Source: Terrisporobacter glycolicus ATCC 14880 = DSM 1288
GTDB taxonomy: Bacteria > Bacillota > Clostridia > Peptostreptococcales > Peptostreptococcaceae
Reading direction: 5' to 3'
NCBI RefSeq assembly: GCF_036812735.1
Contig: NZ_CP117523.1
Span: 2,480,001-2,544,000 of the forward strand
DNA length: 64,000 nucleotides
Numbering within the stretch: position 1 is the first letter of the stretch; each line of letters begins with the position of its first letter. The notes beneath the pieces are model-generated. The model searched no databases. It had not been told where the DNA came from and was given only the letters and a program-made list of their open reading frames with translations. The position numbers and the translations under genes are program-made. Positions 53,944 through 60,922 of this stretch are shown one piece after another.

Positions 53944-54360
53944 TTACTTTTTTATATTTTTATTTCTATATTTCAATTTATCTTTATCTCTTTTAGCTTC
54001 AATCAATTCCTCTACTAACTTTATATACTTAGCATCACTACTTACTCTAACGTGACTTTCAAGCAAATATAAGTTATTTGTTTTAGGTGTTCTTTTATTG
54101 ATACAGTTTTCTATAATAGTCTTTGACATATTGAATGAACGAAGATGCGTATGAGATTTTTCAAAAGGTTTTAAAGTATTATAAACTATATATCCATTCT
54201 TAACTGCCAATATAATATATTCTTTTCTTGAATACACTTTCTTTGCACCATCAGTCTTATCAAAGTTAGGTACAGATTTCATTAGATCATCATACTTAAA
54301 TAAATCTTCTGGCATCTCTGTAACCTCGGCTATTAATCCTGCATCAATCCAACGTTTCAT
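53944..54360 (-). CDS. Unrecognised 138-residue accessory protein
   Basis: Starts at MKRWIDAGLIAEVTEMPEDL with AAAGGTG 8 bases upstream. Basic C-terminus (EAKRDKDKLKYRNKNIKK). A helical, possibly nucleic-acid-binding protein; the middle has YSRKEYIILAVKNGYIVYNT. Lies downstream of the terminator that ends the tRNA-like stretch. Confidence 0.6.
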   Translation of the reverse strand: MKRWIDAGLIAEVTEMPEDLFKYDDLMKSVPNFDKTDGAKKVYSRKEYIILAVKNGYIVYNTLKPFEKSHTHLRSFNMSKTIIENCINKRTPKTNNLYLLESHVRVSSDAKYIKLVEELIEAKRDKDKLKYRNKNIKK

Positions 54361-54384
54361 TTTCAACACACCTTTCAAACATAA

Positions 54385-54416
54385 TAAAAAGAGCAACTAA
54401 ATTATTAGCTGCTCTT
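54385..54416 (-). terminator. Terminator ending the tRNA-like region
   Basis: Minus-strand AAGAGCAGCT ... AGTTGCTCTT (one mismatch), then TTTATTATG. Confidence 0.82.
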
Positions 54417-54447
54417 AATGAGGGAATATTATGAGTAAATTACACAA

Positions 54448-54505
54448 GGGAATTTGTAGAATCGAACTACAACATAACATGAAAGGTTATTGGTCCACCA
54501 TTCCC
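54448..54505 (-). tRNA. tRNA-like element, Glu(TTC)-type, D-arm nearly missing
   Basis: 58 bases on the minus strand that fold as: acceptor GGGAATG/AATTCCC (6 of 7 pairs), a rudimentary D arm GTGGACCA, anticodon stem ATAAC/GTTAT with loop CTTTCAT (U33 kept, anticodon TTC), 2-base variable region, T arm TGTAG-TTCGATT-CTACA. No CCA is encoded. The T arm and anticodon arm are canonical; the D arm has only 3 pairs and a tiny loop. Either a degenerate tRNA or a tRNA-mimic. Confidence 0.55.
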
Positions 54506-54511
54506 ACAAAG

Positions 54512-54540
54512 AAAGCCTAGCGATGTTAGAACTAGGCTTT
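54512..54540. other. Hairpin upstream of the first tRNA-like element
   Basis: AAAGCCTAG ... CTAGGCTTT, 9 bp, 11-base loop. On the minus strand CTTTCTTTG follows, too weak for a clear terminator; it may be a processing stem. From here to 54692 a further TTAATCG ... CGATTAA stem (near 54625-54650) is the only structure I see. Confidence 0.5.
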
Positions 54541-54692
54541 AATTATAGGTTATACAATATATAGTGTTTATTGAAATAATTAAACTATTTGTTACTACTA
54601 CTATTTTTAAGTAAATGTTAATCGCATTACCCTACGATTAATTTATATTTTTACAACTTTTATGTTGGGTTTATTAGTTTTCCTTCTATTGA

Positions 54693-54761
54693 AGCCATAG
54701 CAGGATTCGAACCTACATCTACGGATTACGTCCATAATTTTGCCGTTTAAATTATATGGCT
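54693..54761 (-). tRNA. tRNA-like element, anticodon GTA
   Basis: 69 bases: acceptor AGCCATA/TATGGCT (7 pairs), D arm ATTT-AAACGGCA-AAAT with the loop GG, anticodon stem TATGG/CCGTA (one G-T) with loop ACGTAAT (anticodon GTA, but C instead of U at position 33), 3-base variable region, T arm GTAGG-TTCGAAT-CCTGC. Base 26 is missing and no CCA is encoded. A real bacterial tRNA-Tyr would have a long variable arm, so identity is doubtful. Confidence 0.6.
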
Positions 54762-54803
54762 TGATTAATTTTATACTGTTATCATCCAGTCTAATACGTA
54801 TTG

Positions 54804-54891
54804 GTTAGCCTTTAGAATCGAACTAAAGATAAGTTTTTAATATCATTCTTGGCCTTCGATATGATTTAATCCCTTATAATCCAATGCTAAC
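54804..54891 (-). tRNA. tRNA-like element with enlarged anticodon loop
   Basis: 88 bases: acceptor GTTAGCA/GGCTAAC (6 of 7 pairs), D arm GATT-ATAAGGGATTA-AATC with GG, an ATATC/GATAT stem closing a 13-base loop GAAGGCCAAGAAT instead of 7, an 11-base variable region, T arm TTTAG-TTCGATT-CTAAA. The oversized loop would block normal decoding. Identity cannot be assigned. Confidence 0.5.
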
Positions 54892-54896
54892 ATATT

Positions 54897-54959
54897 GAGG
54901 GAAGGCTTTACCGTACCTTTCCCTCGACAGACAACTTAAATTTGTATGAGAATTTAAGT
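54897..54959. other. Two hairpins at the 5' end of the tRNA-like stretch
   Basis: GAGGGAAGG ... CCTTTCCCTC (54897-54925, one bulge) and ACTTAAATT ... AATTTAAGT (54934-54959, 9 bp, 8-base loop). With the three tRNA-like folds they make 54397-55009 a non-coding, structured block. Confidence 0.55.
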
Positions 54960-55009
54960 CATTTCTTTATTTAATCTTCCATAATACAATATTATCATGG
55001 CTTATAGTA

Positions 55010-55429
55010 TCATTTCATATCATCATTTTGTTTCTCACATATTTTTTCTAATATACTTTTATGATGTCTATGTATTTGTGCCCATCTATAATTAACTTCA
55101 ACACATATCTTTTCCCACTTCATACCTTCTAAATATCTAAGTCTCATTATATTTCTATCTATTGAATCTTCTATTTTATCTATACATTTTTCTATTTTCA
55201 TCTGTTGTTTAAATAACTTGTCCTGCTTTTTATTATATATATCTATTAATTCTTCTATTTCTCCTAGTAATTCTCCTAATCTATCCTGCTCCGGTTCTGG
55301 TTTAGGCATATCATCTATTATCATTGATTTTATACTAGTTTTCTTTTCTTTAAGAAATTCTATCTTTTCTTCAATTATTTTTATTTCTCTTTTAGTTTCT
55401 ATGTACTCCTTTAATTCCTCTTTTGTCAT
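55010..55429 (-). CDS. DUF1492 / ArpU-like late transcription regulator
   Basis: 139 residues: a long helical coiled N-terminus (KREIKIIEEKIEFLKEKKTS) and a sigma-region-4-like C-terminus (DRNIMRLRYLEGMKWEKICV, YRWAQIHRHHKSILEKI). This DUF1492/RinA/ArpU type activates the phage late operon and stands at the end of the early genes, upstream of the terminase, as here. Confidence 0.82.
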   Translation of the reverse strand: MTKEELKEYIETKREIKIIEEKIEFLKEKKTSIKSMIIDDMPKPEPEQDRLGELLGEIEELIDIYNKKQDKLFKQQMKIEKCIDKIEDSIDRNIMRLRYLEGMKWEKICVEVNYRWAQIHRHHKSILEKICEKQNDDMK

Positions 55430-55448
55430 GTATATTCCCTCCAGTCTT

Positions 55449-55637
55449 CTACATCATTTCTTCTATATCAATTTGTGGAATAAAACTACTTGAGCCACAT
55501 TCACATCTATAAACCCCTTCTAAAACATCTATATCAAGTTCATTCTTAATCACTCCACAACAACTACATCTTAGATCCATTGTATCTGGTTGTTTTGGTA
55601 TTAAAAATATAACATTACCTTCTTTAACTTTCCTCAT
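55449..55637 (-). CDS. Small zinc-ribbon protein
   Basis: 62 residues: LRCSCCGVIKNEL and YRCECGSSSFIPQ supply two CXC-type knuckles. Phage early protein of unknown role; starts immediately after the preceding gene's stop. Confidence 0.65.
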   Translation of the reverse strand: MRKVKEGNVIFLIPKQPDTMDLRCSCCGVIKNELDIDVLEGVYRCECGSSSFIPQIDIEEMM

Positions 55638-55910
55638 TTATTTCAATTCCTCCATAGCTACTTTATTTATTTTAAAAGAAAACACACAATATCCTTGTTT
55701 TAGACCATATTCTCCACTATTGAGTATATAACTTATCCTTCCAAATACACATCTACCACTAAATTCATTTCTTATATTATCAAATTCTTTCAGCTCTATT
55801 TCATCACCAGTTTGAAAATCTCTATCATTTTTTCTTATTTCAAAAGTTTTCTCACCTTTAATCACTCTTTCAAAGTACTTAGGTAATATCTTTAGCTCAT
55901 GTATTCTCAT
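55638..55910 (-). CDS. DUF3850 / ASCH-like protein
   Basis: 90 residues with HELKILPKYFERVIKGEKTF, EIRKNDRDFQTGDEIELKEF and YCVFSFK, the DUF3850 signature, a PUA-like fold related to ASCH RNA-binding/ hydrolase domains. Common in phage early operons. ATG preceded by AGGAGG. Confidence 0.85.
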   Translation of the reverse strand: MRIHELKILPKYFERVIKGEKTFEIRKNDRDFQTGDEIELKEFDNIRNEFSGRCVFGRISYILNSGEYGLKQGYCVFSFKINKVAMEELK

Positions 55911-55919
55911 AAGTTCCTC

Positions 55920-56066
55920 CTATTTTAATTTCCCTTTTCTTCTTCTCAACTCTTTCTTTAACTCCGTTGTTGAGTATGCAGCTAGTGGATTTTGTTCAAT
56001 TTCTCTTCGTTGTCTATCTTCTTCTTTTGCAAACTTTTCCATTAATTCTTTCATAGGGTCAAACAT
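55920..56066 (-). CDS. 48-residue charged early protein
   Basis: MFDPMKELMEKFAKEEDRQR followed by NPLAAYSTTELKKELRRRKG: a helical, highly charged small protein with GGAGG 7 bases before the ATG. Overlooked easily because of length. Similar short proteins ending in ELKKELRRR are found in clostridial phage early regions. Confidence 0.65.
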   Translation of the reverse strand: MFDPMKELMEKFAKEEDRQRREIEQNPLAAYSTTELKKELRRRKGKLK

Positions 56067-56082
56067 TTTATTTCCTCCTAAC

Positions 56083-56358
56083 TTATTTAATTTTTGAAAT
56101 ACCTAAGCCTGATTTTTCATAAAAATCTTTTTCTAACTGCTTTTTTAATTCCCCTAATGATGTTTGAACTTGTTCGCCACCACCTAGGTTAATTGTTATA
56201 GGAGTATATTTAGCTATTATAGGTTGACTTGCTTGTTCCGTGTTGCTCATACTGTTAGGAGCTTCTGCATATGCTACCATTTTTTTCTTATTGCATATAT
56301 ATTTAAAGCTACATTCTTTGCATTCTTTGCATTCTTTAGCTATTCTACTTAATCCCAT
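56083..56358 (-). CDS. Early protein with Cys cluster
   Basis: 91 residues from the ATG after GGAGGAGG. KECKECKECSFKYICNKKKM is a four-Cys knuckle at the N-terminus; the rest has a low-complexity middle and ITINLGGGEQVQTSLGELKK. Not recognised. Confidence 0.6.
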   Translation of the reverse strand: MGLSRIAKECKECKECSFKYICNKKKMVAYAEAPNSMSNTEQASQPIIAKYTPITINLGGGEQVQTSLGELKKQLEKDFYEKSGLGISKIK

Positions 56359-56373
56359 TATATTTCCTCCTCC

Positions 56374-56399
56374 TGGTACCGACATTTATGCCGGTACCA
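56374..56399 (-). promoter_or_regulatory. Perfect hairpin beside a ribosome site
   Basis: TGGTACCG ... CGGTACCA, 8 bp, unusually GC-rich for this DNA, ending at the AGGAGGAGG of the next gene. No T-run, so a processing or translation-control stem. Confidence 0.55.
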
Positions 56400-56421
56400 C
56401 TTAAAATACAATATTTAATTC

Positions 56422-56697
56422 CTACTTAAATTCACCAGTATTTAATCTTGTAACTATTCTTTCTTTTTTTCTATCCGTCCAGCTATATACTTCTGCCGGA
56501 CTTATTCCGTATATTTCTTGAATCCAATCTATACAAATCAATACATCTGCTATTTCTTCTGCTAGATTATCTTTATCTAGTTTGCCCCTCTTAGCCTTTG
56601 AAATAGCTTGTATAAGCTCTGCATTCTCTTCCATGGCTATTGTACTGCATAAGTCCTTATTGTGTTCTACTGCTTGTCTATAATCTGTATATTCCAT
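56422..56697 (-). CDS. MazG-like nucleotide pyrophosphohydrolase
   Basis: 91 residues of the all-alpha NTP-PPase superfamily: AMEENAELIQAISKAKRG supplies the first E-x-x-E metal site, LAEEIADVLICIDWIQE the second E-x-x-D. It should hydrolyse (d)NTPs to monophosphates; phage versions reshape the nucleotide pool or lower alarmone levels. Part of the early operon, 1 base after the next upstream gene. Confidence 0.82.
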   Translation of the reverse strand: MEYTDYRQAVEHNKDLCSTIAMEENAELIQAISKAKRGKLDKDNLAEEIADVLICIDWIQEIYGISPAEVYSWTDRKKERIVTRLNTGEFK

Positions 56698-56698
56698 T

Positions 56699-57259
56699 TT
56701 ATTTATTATCCTTTCTTGTTACATTGTAGTTATCTAATATCCAAAGCAAATCGCAATTATATCTCGAAACTTCGTAATATTTACAACTCGATTTACACTT
56801 ATCATAGTCGCCTTTATTTTTATCGCAAAACTTATTGAACCCAAGTTCAAATTCTTCCGCCGTAACTGATTTATTCATCTCTCTCCCTTCAAGCATCCTA
56901 GTGCAATTATCTATCTTATCAAGCATTCCTTTATATTTAACAACCTTCTGGTTCAATCTGCATTCATTCTCTTCATGTTGCTTTATAACTTGTTCTAGAA
57001 GTTTTATCTTATTCTCTAAGTAATTATTAGATAAACTAAGTTCCTTATTTGCTTCTAGTAAGTTGCATACACTATTTTCTTTACTCTCTATATCTTTTTT
57101 TAAATTCCCAATGTCATTTATCAATTTTATATTTGCCTTTTTATAAGAATCTTTTGAACTCATAGATCTTATCATTCCGTCTTCATATTCTTCTTTTTTT
57201 CTTTTAAGTCTTTCATTCTCTGCTTTTAACTCATTTATATAGGCTCTATTGAATAGCAT
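56699..57259 (-). CDS. Coiled-coil early protein with C-terminal Cys region
   Basis: 186 residues. Residues 8-115 are one long coiled coil (LKAENERLKRKKEEYEDG). The tail has DKCKSSCKYYEVSRYNCDLL. Probably an oligomeric scaffold; not recognised. Confidence 0.6.
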   Translation of the reverse strand: MLFNRAYINELKAENERLKRKKEEYEDGMIRSMSSKDSYKKANIKLINDIGNLKKDIESKENSVCNLLEANKELSLSNNYLENKIKLLEQVIKQHEENECRLNQKVVKYKGMLDKIDNCTRMLEGREMNKSVTAEEFELGFNKFCDKNKGDYDKCKSSCKYYEVSRYNCDLLWILDNYNVTRKDNK

Positions 57260-57280
57260 TACATCATCTCCCTATTTTAG

Positions 57281-57314
57281 AATAGGAGTTAATATTCAAG
57301 TACTAACCCCTATT
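57281..57314 (-). promoter_or_regulatory. Intergenic hairpin without T-run
   Basis: AATAGGAGTTA ... TAACCCCTATT (one mismatch), between the NdpA-like stop and the coiled-coil gene. Confidence 0.45.
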
Positions 57315-57324
57315 CAGTTATTAT

Positions 57325-58317
57325 TTATCCTTCGTAAAAACTAACATTTTTAATTACTATATCGCACGTTCCATCTTCATTTTGTCTTAGGCTATATTTC
57401 ATAGGATCTTCAAAGTCTACTAAATTTGCACTTATTTTAAATCCAGAATCAGTCTTTATAGTTCTGTTTTCAAGTGCCTTTTCAACTACTTTTTTATCTA
57501 TATTAAAATCTTTATACAGTTCTTTTTCTTCTAGATATTCCTTAAGCCCCTCTCGTTTATCTTTGTCCATATTTCCTGTAAATCTATCCATATCAAATAC
57601 ACTATTTTCTTTTAACATATAATTCATTAGAGATTTTATATCTTCTAACTTTTTAGGTTCATTTCCGCAGCATACCTCAAGCACTTTATTTGTAACTTTT
57701 ATAAACTCTTTTGTTTTGTAACTATCATCTACTATTTTTTCTACATCTAGAAATTTCTTAATAAACTTAGATTCTACCCCCATATTTTCATACTGCTTGT
57801 CCAGTACTCTTAGTTGATATTCATCATTAAGTCCATGTGACTCTATAAGTGCTGCTTGTTTAGGTTTAGAATTGCTTAAAGCAGATTCATTTTTGTTTAT
57901 GCTAACATTGAACTTATCATCAACTAATGCAATATCATGATGTATTAAGCCTTTATAATCTAATTTGACTATTGCAACCCCTCTTTGGTCTTTATTTGTG
58001 TACATCACTATTGCTAAGTCACAAGATGTTATTTCATCATTATTTTTCATTGCTTCAAATAAGTAACTTGCTATTTCTTTTGAATTTTGTATGAAACTTT
58101 TTTCATCGTAGATTATTTGTTCACTACACTGTCTTACTATGTTTTCCTCATAATTGTTGAATGCTGCTTTTCTTAGATCTGTATCTTTTATTATTCCCTT
58201 GATTGTCTTTCGAAAGAAGTTACCTATTTCTAAACTAACCTTTCCTTCAAAATCATTTAAAATTGGATTCTCGCTATTTCTATCTAGAACATGAACTATG
58301 TATTTGTTTATTATCAT
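57325..58317 (-). CDS. Nucleoid-associated protein, NdpA family
   Basis: 330 residues matching YejK/NdpA (PF04245): IVHVLDRNSENPILNDFEGK, SCDLAIVMYTNKDQRGVAIV, KLDYKGLIHHDIALVD and KDKREGLKEYLEEKELYKDF. These proteins bind DNA in the nucleoid and are regular members of clostridial phage early operons, where the role is not settled (replication support or host takeover). Confidence 0.87.
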   Translation of the reverse strand: MIINKYIVHVLDRNSENPILNDFEGKVSLEIGNFFRKTIKGIIKDTDLRKAAFNNYEENIVRQCSEQIIYDEKSFIQNSKEIASYLFEAMKNNDEITSCDLAIVMYTNKDQRGVAIVKLDYKGLIHHDIALVDDKFNVSINKNESALSNSKPKQAALIESHGLNDEYQLRVLDKQYENMGVESKFIKKFLDVEKIVDDSYKTKEFIKVTNKVLEVCCGNEPKKLEDIKSLMNYMLKENSVFDMDRFTGNMDKDKREGLKEYLEEKELYKDFNIDKKVVEKALENRTIKTDSGFKISANLVDFEDPMKYSLRQNEDGTCDIVIKNVSFYEG

Positions 58318-58333
58318 TTATTATTCCCTCCCT

Positions 58334-58510
58334 CTAATCATTCAAATAAGTTTCTTGTAGTAAGTACTTACTTAATTCAATCGCACAATAATTGCATAAT
58401 GCAATTGGATTTTCCATTTGTGTTATCTCTATCTCAAATCCTTGATTAATAAAATCTCCACATTCATCACAAATTCTTGTGAAATCGTAATCAATTTCTG
58501 TTATCTTCAT
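58334..58510 (-). CDS. 58-residue zinc-knuckle protein
   Basis: MKITEIDYDFTRICDECGDF, then ALCNYCAIELSKYLL: a CX2C pair on each side of a 22-residue loop, a treble-clef or zinc-ribbon pattern. GGTGAT ribosome site. Unknown phage early protein. Confidence 0.65.
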   Translation of the reverse strand: MKITEIDYDFTRICDECGDFINQGFEIEITQMENPIALCNYCAIELSKYLLQETYLND

Positions 58511-58520
58511 ATTTCATCAC

Positions 58521-58637
58521 CTATTTCATTTCTTGATATATAAGTTTATCTAGTAATTGGCTTAATCTTAGAGTGTCGTCTGTTAAGCCATACTGTGTAT
58601 ATAAGTTGCTAAGTATTTCTTTTAAATCCTCTAACAT
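58521..58637 (-). CDS. Possible Spo0E-like aspartyl-phosphate phosphatase peptide
   Basis: 38 residues ending GLTDDTLRLSQLLDKLIYQE. The end matches the second helix of Spo0E-family phosphatases (pattern GLTD...LSQxLDxLI), including the key Asp, but the Glu of the usual SQELD motif is Leu here and the protein is short. If active it would dephosphorylate Spo0A-P and delay sporulation. GAGGTG precedes the ATG by 5 bases. Confidence 0.5.
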   Translation of the reverse strand: MLEDLKEILSNLYTQYGLTDDTLRLSQLLDKLIYQEMK

Positions 58638-58723
58638 TTAATCACCTCTATTTTTATTATTAATTGATTATTATTTGAGAATATAAGATTAATACAGTAA
58701 CATACTAACCTCATATTCTATTG

Positions 58724-59497
58724 TTAAAATTCTATTTGTTCACTCTTGTAAAACAATTCTCTCTCCACAAGAGGTAGTGGCTCTAATATACGTTGACTTT
58801 CTTCATATCTGAATCTATCATCCAATTCTCTTAATGTCGTTCCATCTGCTCTAAAAGGTATCGGACTATCCTTGTCCATATCTAACATATGTTGCCATAA
58901 AAATGGATATCTTCTTCTTACTACCTTTAAGCTTCTATTGTTTTGTTTAGGACATAAATAACAACCTTGCCTTTCAAATTTCCAATACATTGGATTCCAA
59001 AATCCTTTTTCTTTTATATATTTAAGACAATCAGCTTCTGTCATTCCCCATTCTGCTAAAGGTGCTTTTCTATTACTTTCTAGCTTCTTAAGTCTTTTAG
59101 GTTCATCTGCTGCTATTCCCAAATAAATGATTGTATCCTCAAACTGCTTTTGATATTCTCTAAAAGGCCTTTGCTTTAGCCTATCGTTACACCAACTATT
59201 AAAGCCTGCTGTAAATGGCCATCCATAAATCTGACCTTTAAACTTGCCTTTTTTCTTAACTGTGTAGAAGTATTCTTCAAAACTCTTTTTAGGTTTTATC
59301 CTGTCAAATATTAGATCTGGTTTAAGTTCTTTAAATCTCCTTTCACAAATTTTTATAATATTACGTTGTTCTCCAAACTCTAAACCAATATCTATATATG
59401 CAACTCTATCTAACGGCCAACCTTCTTCTATGAGTTTTAATACCATGGCTACACTATCTTTTCCCCCGCTAAAGCTAGCAATATATGTTGTAGTCAT
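58724..59497 (-). CDS. PAPS-reductase-like PP-loop protein
   Basis: 257 residues. SFSGGKDSVAM at residues 8-18 is the PP-loop; YIDIGLEFGEQ, GIAADEPKR and a Cys pair in GCYLCPKQNN follow. The phosphoadenosine phosphosulfate reductase superfamily includes DndC and phage enzymes of unknown target; no sulfate pathway is nearby, so nucleic-acid modification or thiolation is as likely as sulfate reduction. The Cys may hold an iron-sulfur cluster. Confidence 0.8.
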   Translation of the reverse strand: MTTTYIASFSGGKDSVAMVLKLIEEGWPLDRVAYIDIGLEFGEQRNIIKICERRFKELKPDLIFDRIKPKKSFEEYFYTVKKKGKFKGQIYGWPFTAGFNSWCNDRLKQRPFREYQKQFEDTIIYLGIAADEPKRLKKLESNRKAPLAEWGMTEADCLKYIKEKGFWNPMYWKFERQGCYLCPKQNNRSLKVVRRRYPFLWQHMLDMDKDSPIPFRADGTTLRELDDRFRYEESQRILEPLPLVERELFYKSEQIEF

Positions 59498-59505
59498 ATT
59501 ATCAC

Positions 59506-59595
59506 CTACTTATTATTAGCAATTCTAATTCTTGCAAGTATGATAACTATATCTAATATCAATATCGCTATTACTGTGTAGATTAATATTTTCAT
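59506..59595 (-). CDS. 29-residue membrane peptide
   Basis: MKILIYTVIAILILDIVIIL then ARIRIANNK: a single helix with a basic end. The ATG follows the rusA stop directly (TAAATG) with GGTGA before it, so it is translationally coupled. Tiny membrane peptides like this are frequent in phage early operons. Confidence 0.5.
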   Translation of the reverse strand: MKILIYTVIAILILDIVIILARIRIANNK

Positions 59596-59994
59596 TTAAT
59601 CACCAATGCTTTCTATTTCCACTTCTATACAATCTTTTTCTGCAAATATTTTTTCAGCTTCTATCTTTGCTATGTATCTATCATCTGTCCATGCTTTTTT
59701 ATTTAATCCATCTAGTACACTTTTGATGTAATTATCAATATCTGCTTTTGTAGGTCTTATTTTTCCTTCTAAAGCTTGTACACGTTTTTTCTGAGAATAA
59801 TTCTTTGGTACCTTTAACTTAAATACTATTTTTACTTTTATATATCCATTAAAATAGTATCTATTACCATATGCTAACCTGCATATCTGTTCAAATACCT
59901 TAGTACTGCTAGGTGTATATGTTTTTCCGTTCTTGCCTAATCTTGGTCTTTCTTTTGGTAATGGTTTTGTTAATATTGTGAATTTAACTTTCAT
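59596..59994 (-). CDS. rusA: RusA-family Holliday junction resolvase
   Basis: 132 residues from the ATG with AGGAGA (an earlier in-frame TTG is too near the ribosome site). TKPLPKERPRLGKNGKTYTP, PTKADIDNYIKSVLDGLNKK and AWTDDRYIAKIEAEK carry the conserved Asp residues that bind metal in RusA. It cuts Holliday junctions during phage recombination or packaging. Its start overlaps the upstream 43-residue gene by 11 bases. Confidence 0.9.
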   Translation of the reverse strand: MKVKFTILTKPLPKERPRLGKNGKTYTPSSTKVFEQICRLAYGNRYYFNGYIKVKIVFKLKVPKNYSQKKRVQALEGKIRPTKADIDNYIKSVLDGLNKKAWTDDRYIAKIEAEKIFAEKDCIEVEIESIGD

Positions 59995-60115
59995 ACTTCT
60001 CAATCTCCTGTTTTCTAACTTCCTTTTGTGCTTTTTTAATAGAATTTATGTAAGTTTCACCTGCTTTTACATAAACTTTCGCAAGTTCTACTACTTTTTC
60101 TGTATCTTCGCTCAT
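59984..60115 (-). CDS. 43-residue helical early protein
   Basis: MSEDTEKVVELAKVYVKAGE continuing to KQEIEKYES; wholly helical and charged. It begins 11 bases after the next upstream stop with GGTGAAA, and ends inside the rusA start (ATGAAAGTTAA), so the pair is translationally coupled. Not recognised. Confidence 0.6.
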   Translation of the reverse strand: MSEDTEKVVELAKVYVKAGETYINSIKKAQKEVRKQEIEKYES

Positions 60116-60126
60116 TTATTTCACCC

Positions 60127-60396
60127 TTACAAACTTTTTTCAATTTCTAAGGTTATTCTTCTAATCATCTTCAAGTTGTCTTTTACTTTTTGTTTGTTCC
60201 CTTCTCCATATTTACTTTTGTATCTCCATAGAGTATCAAAGTATTTTCTATCTGCTAGTTGTTCACCTATTTCTAGTGTTTGATCTTTTCTTTCTGGTTC
60301 TACTACTCTTTTGAAATTATTATATTCTTCGATTGTATTTAACTCTTCGTAAGTACTATTTGTTAAATATCTAATTACATTTAATTTATTTTTCAT
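60127..60396 (-). CDS. Hypothetical early protein
   Basis: 89 residues, basic and helical (NVIRYLTNSTYEELNTIEEY, KQKVKDNLKMIRRITLEIEK). AGGGAGGAC ribosome region. Not recognised. Confidence 0.6.
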   Translation of the reverse strand: MKNKLNVIRYLTNSTYEELNTIEEYNNFKRVVEPERKDQTLEIGEQLADRKYFDTLWRYKSKYGEGNKQKVKDNLKMIRRITLEIEKSL

Positions 60397-60405
60397 CTGT
60401 CCTCC

Positions 60406-60738
60406 CTATAAAATATCCATTAAAATATCTTCTATTTCTTCTAAGAACCTATCCATCTCAATTTCTTCATCGTCTAAATACATTTCTAGTCCATATACTG
60501 CATTTAATCTGTTATAAATCATTCTTGCTATATTTGTATAATCAGTACCTTTTATTGTCTTACCATTAAGAGGTACTATAAGATCCTTACATTCTCCGTT
60601 AAGAACCTTAAATCCAGTTCTAGTAACTAACAACTTACTTCCTTTAGGTAATATTTCTATGTCTCCACTAACCATTCTTTTCATCTTTTGTTCTGTATCA
60701 GTCTTGATAATTTGTCCTAATCTATAAGTATCTTTCAT
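60406..60738 (-). CDS. Hypothetical early protein
   Basis: 110 residues: a beta-rich first half (GDIEILPKGSKLLVTRTGFK) and a helical, very acidic end (LDDEEIEMDRFLEEIEDILM). The acidic tail could mimic DNA or bind a basic partner. Its ATG overlaps the zinc-ribbon gene's stop by one base. Confidence 0.6.
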   Translation of the reverse strand: MKDTYRLGQIIKTDTEQKMKRMVSGDIEILPKGSKLLVTRTGFKVLNGECKDLIVPLNGKTIKGTDYTNIARMIYNRLNAVYGLEMYLDDEEIEMDRFLEEIEDILMDIL

Positions 60739-60911
60739 TATCTCTTCTCCTCATAACTATATATTTTTACTTCTTCTCTAACTCTTCCAGATACACAATT
60801 TCCACATTCTCGACATTGACTTACTACTCCAATTCTAGGTACATGGATATATATCATAGTTCCTCCGCAGTTAATGCAGCTATGTTCTTTCCCTCCTAAT
60901 ATCTTCTTCAT
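60738..60911 (-). CDS. Zinc-ribbon early protein
   Basis: 57 residues from the ATG with AGGAGTG (a GTG three codons up lies in the ribosome site). HSCINCGGTMIYIHVPRIG and SQCRECGNCVSGRV give a two-knuckle zinc ribbon as found in phage transcription accessory proteins. Confidence 0.65.
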   Translation of the reverse strand: MKKILGGKEHSCINCGGTMIYIHVPRIGVVSQCRECGNCVSGRVREEVKIYSYEEKR

Positions 60912-60922
60912 AAGTTTCACTC

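Noticed and set aside
54512-54540. Fourth tRNA-like element
   Set aside because: The stem and loop have no T arm or acceptor partner; it is only a hairpin.
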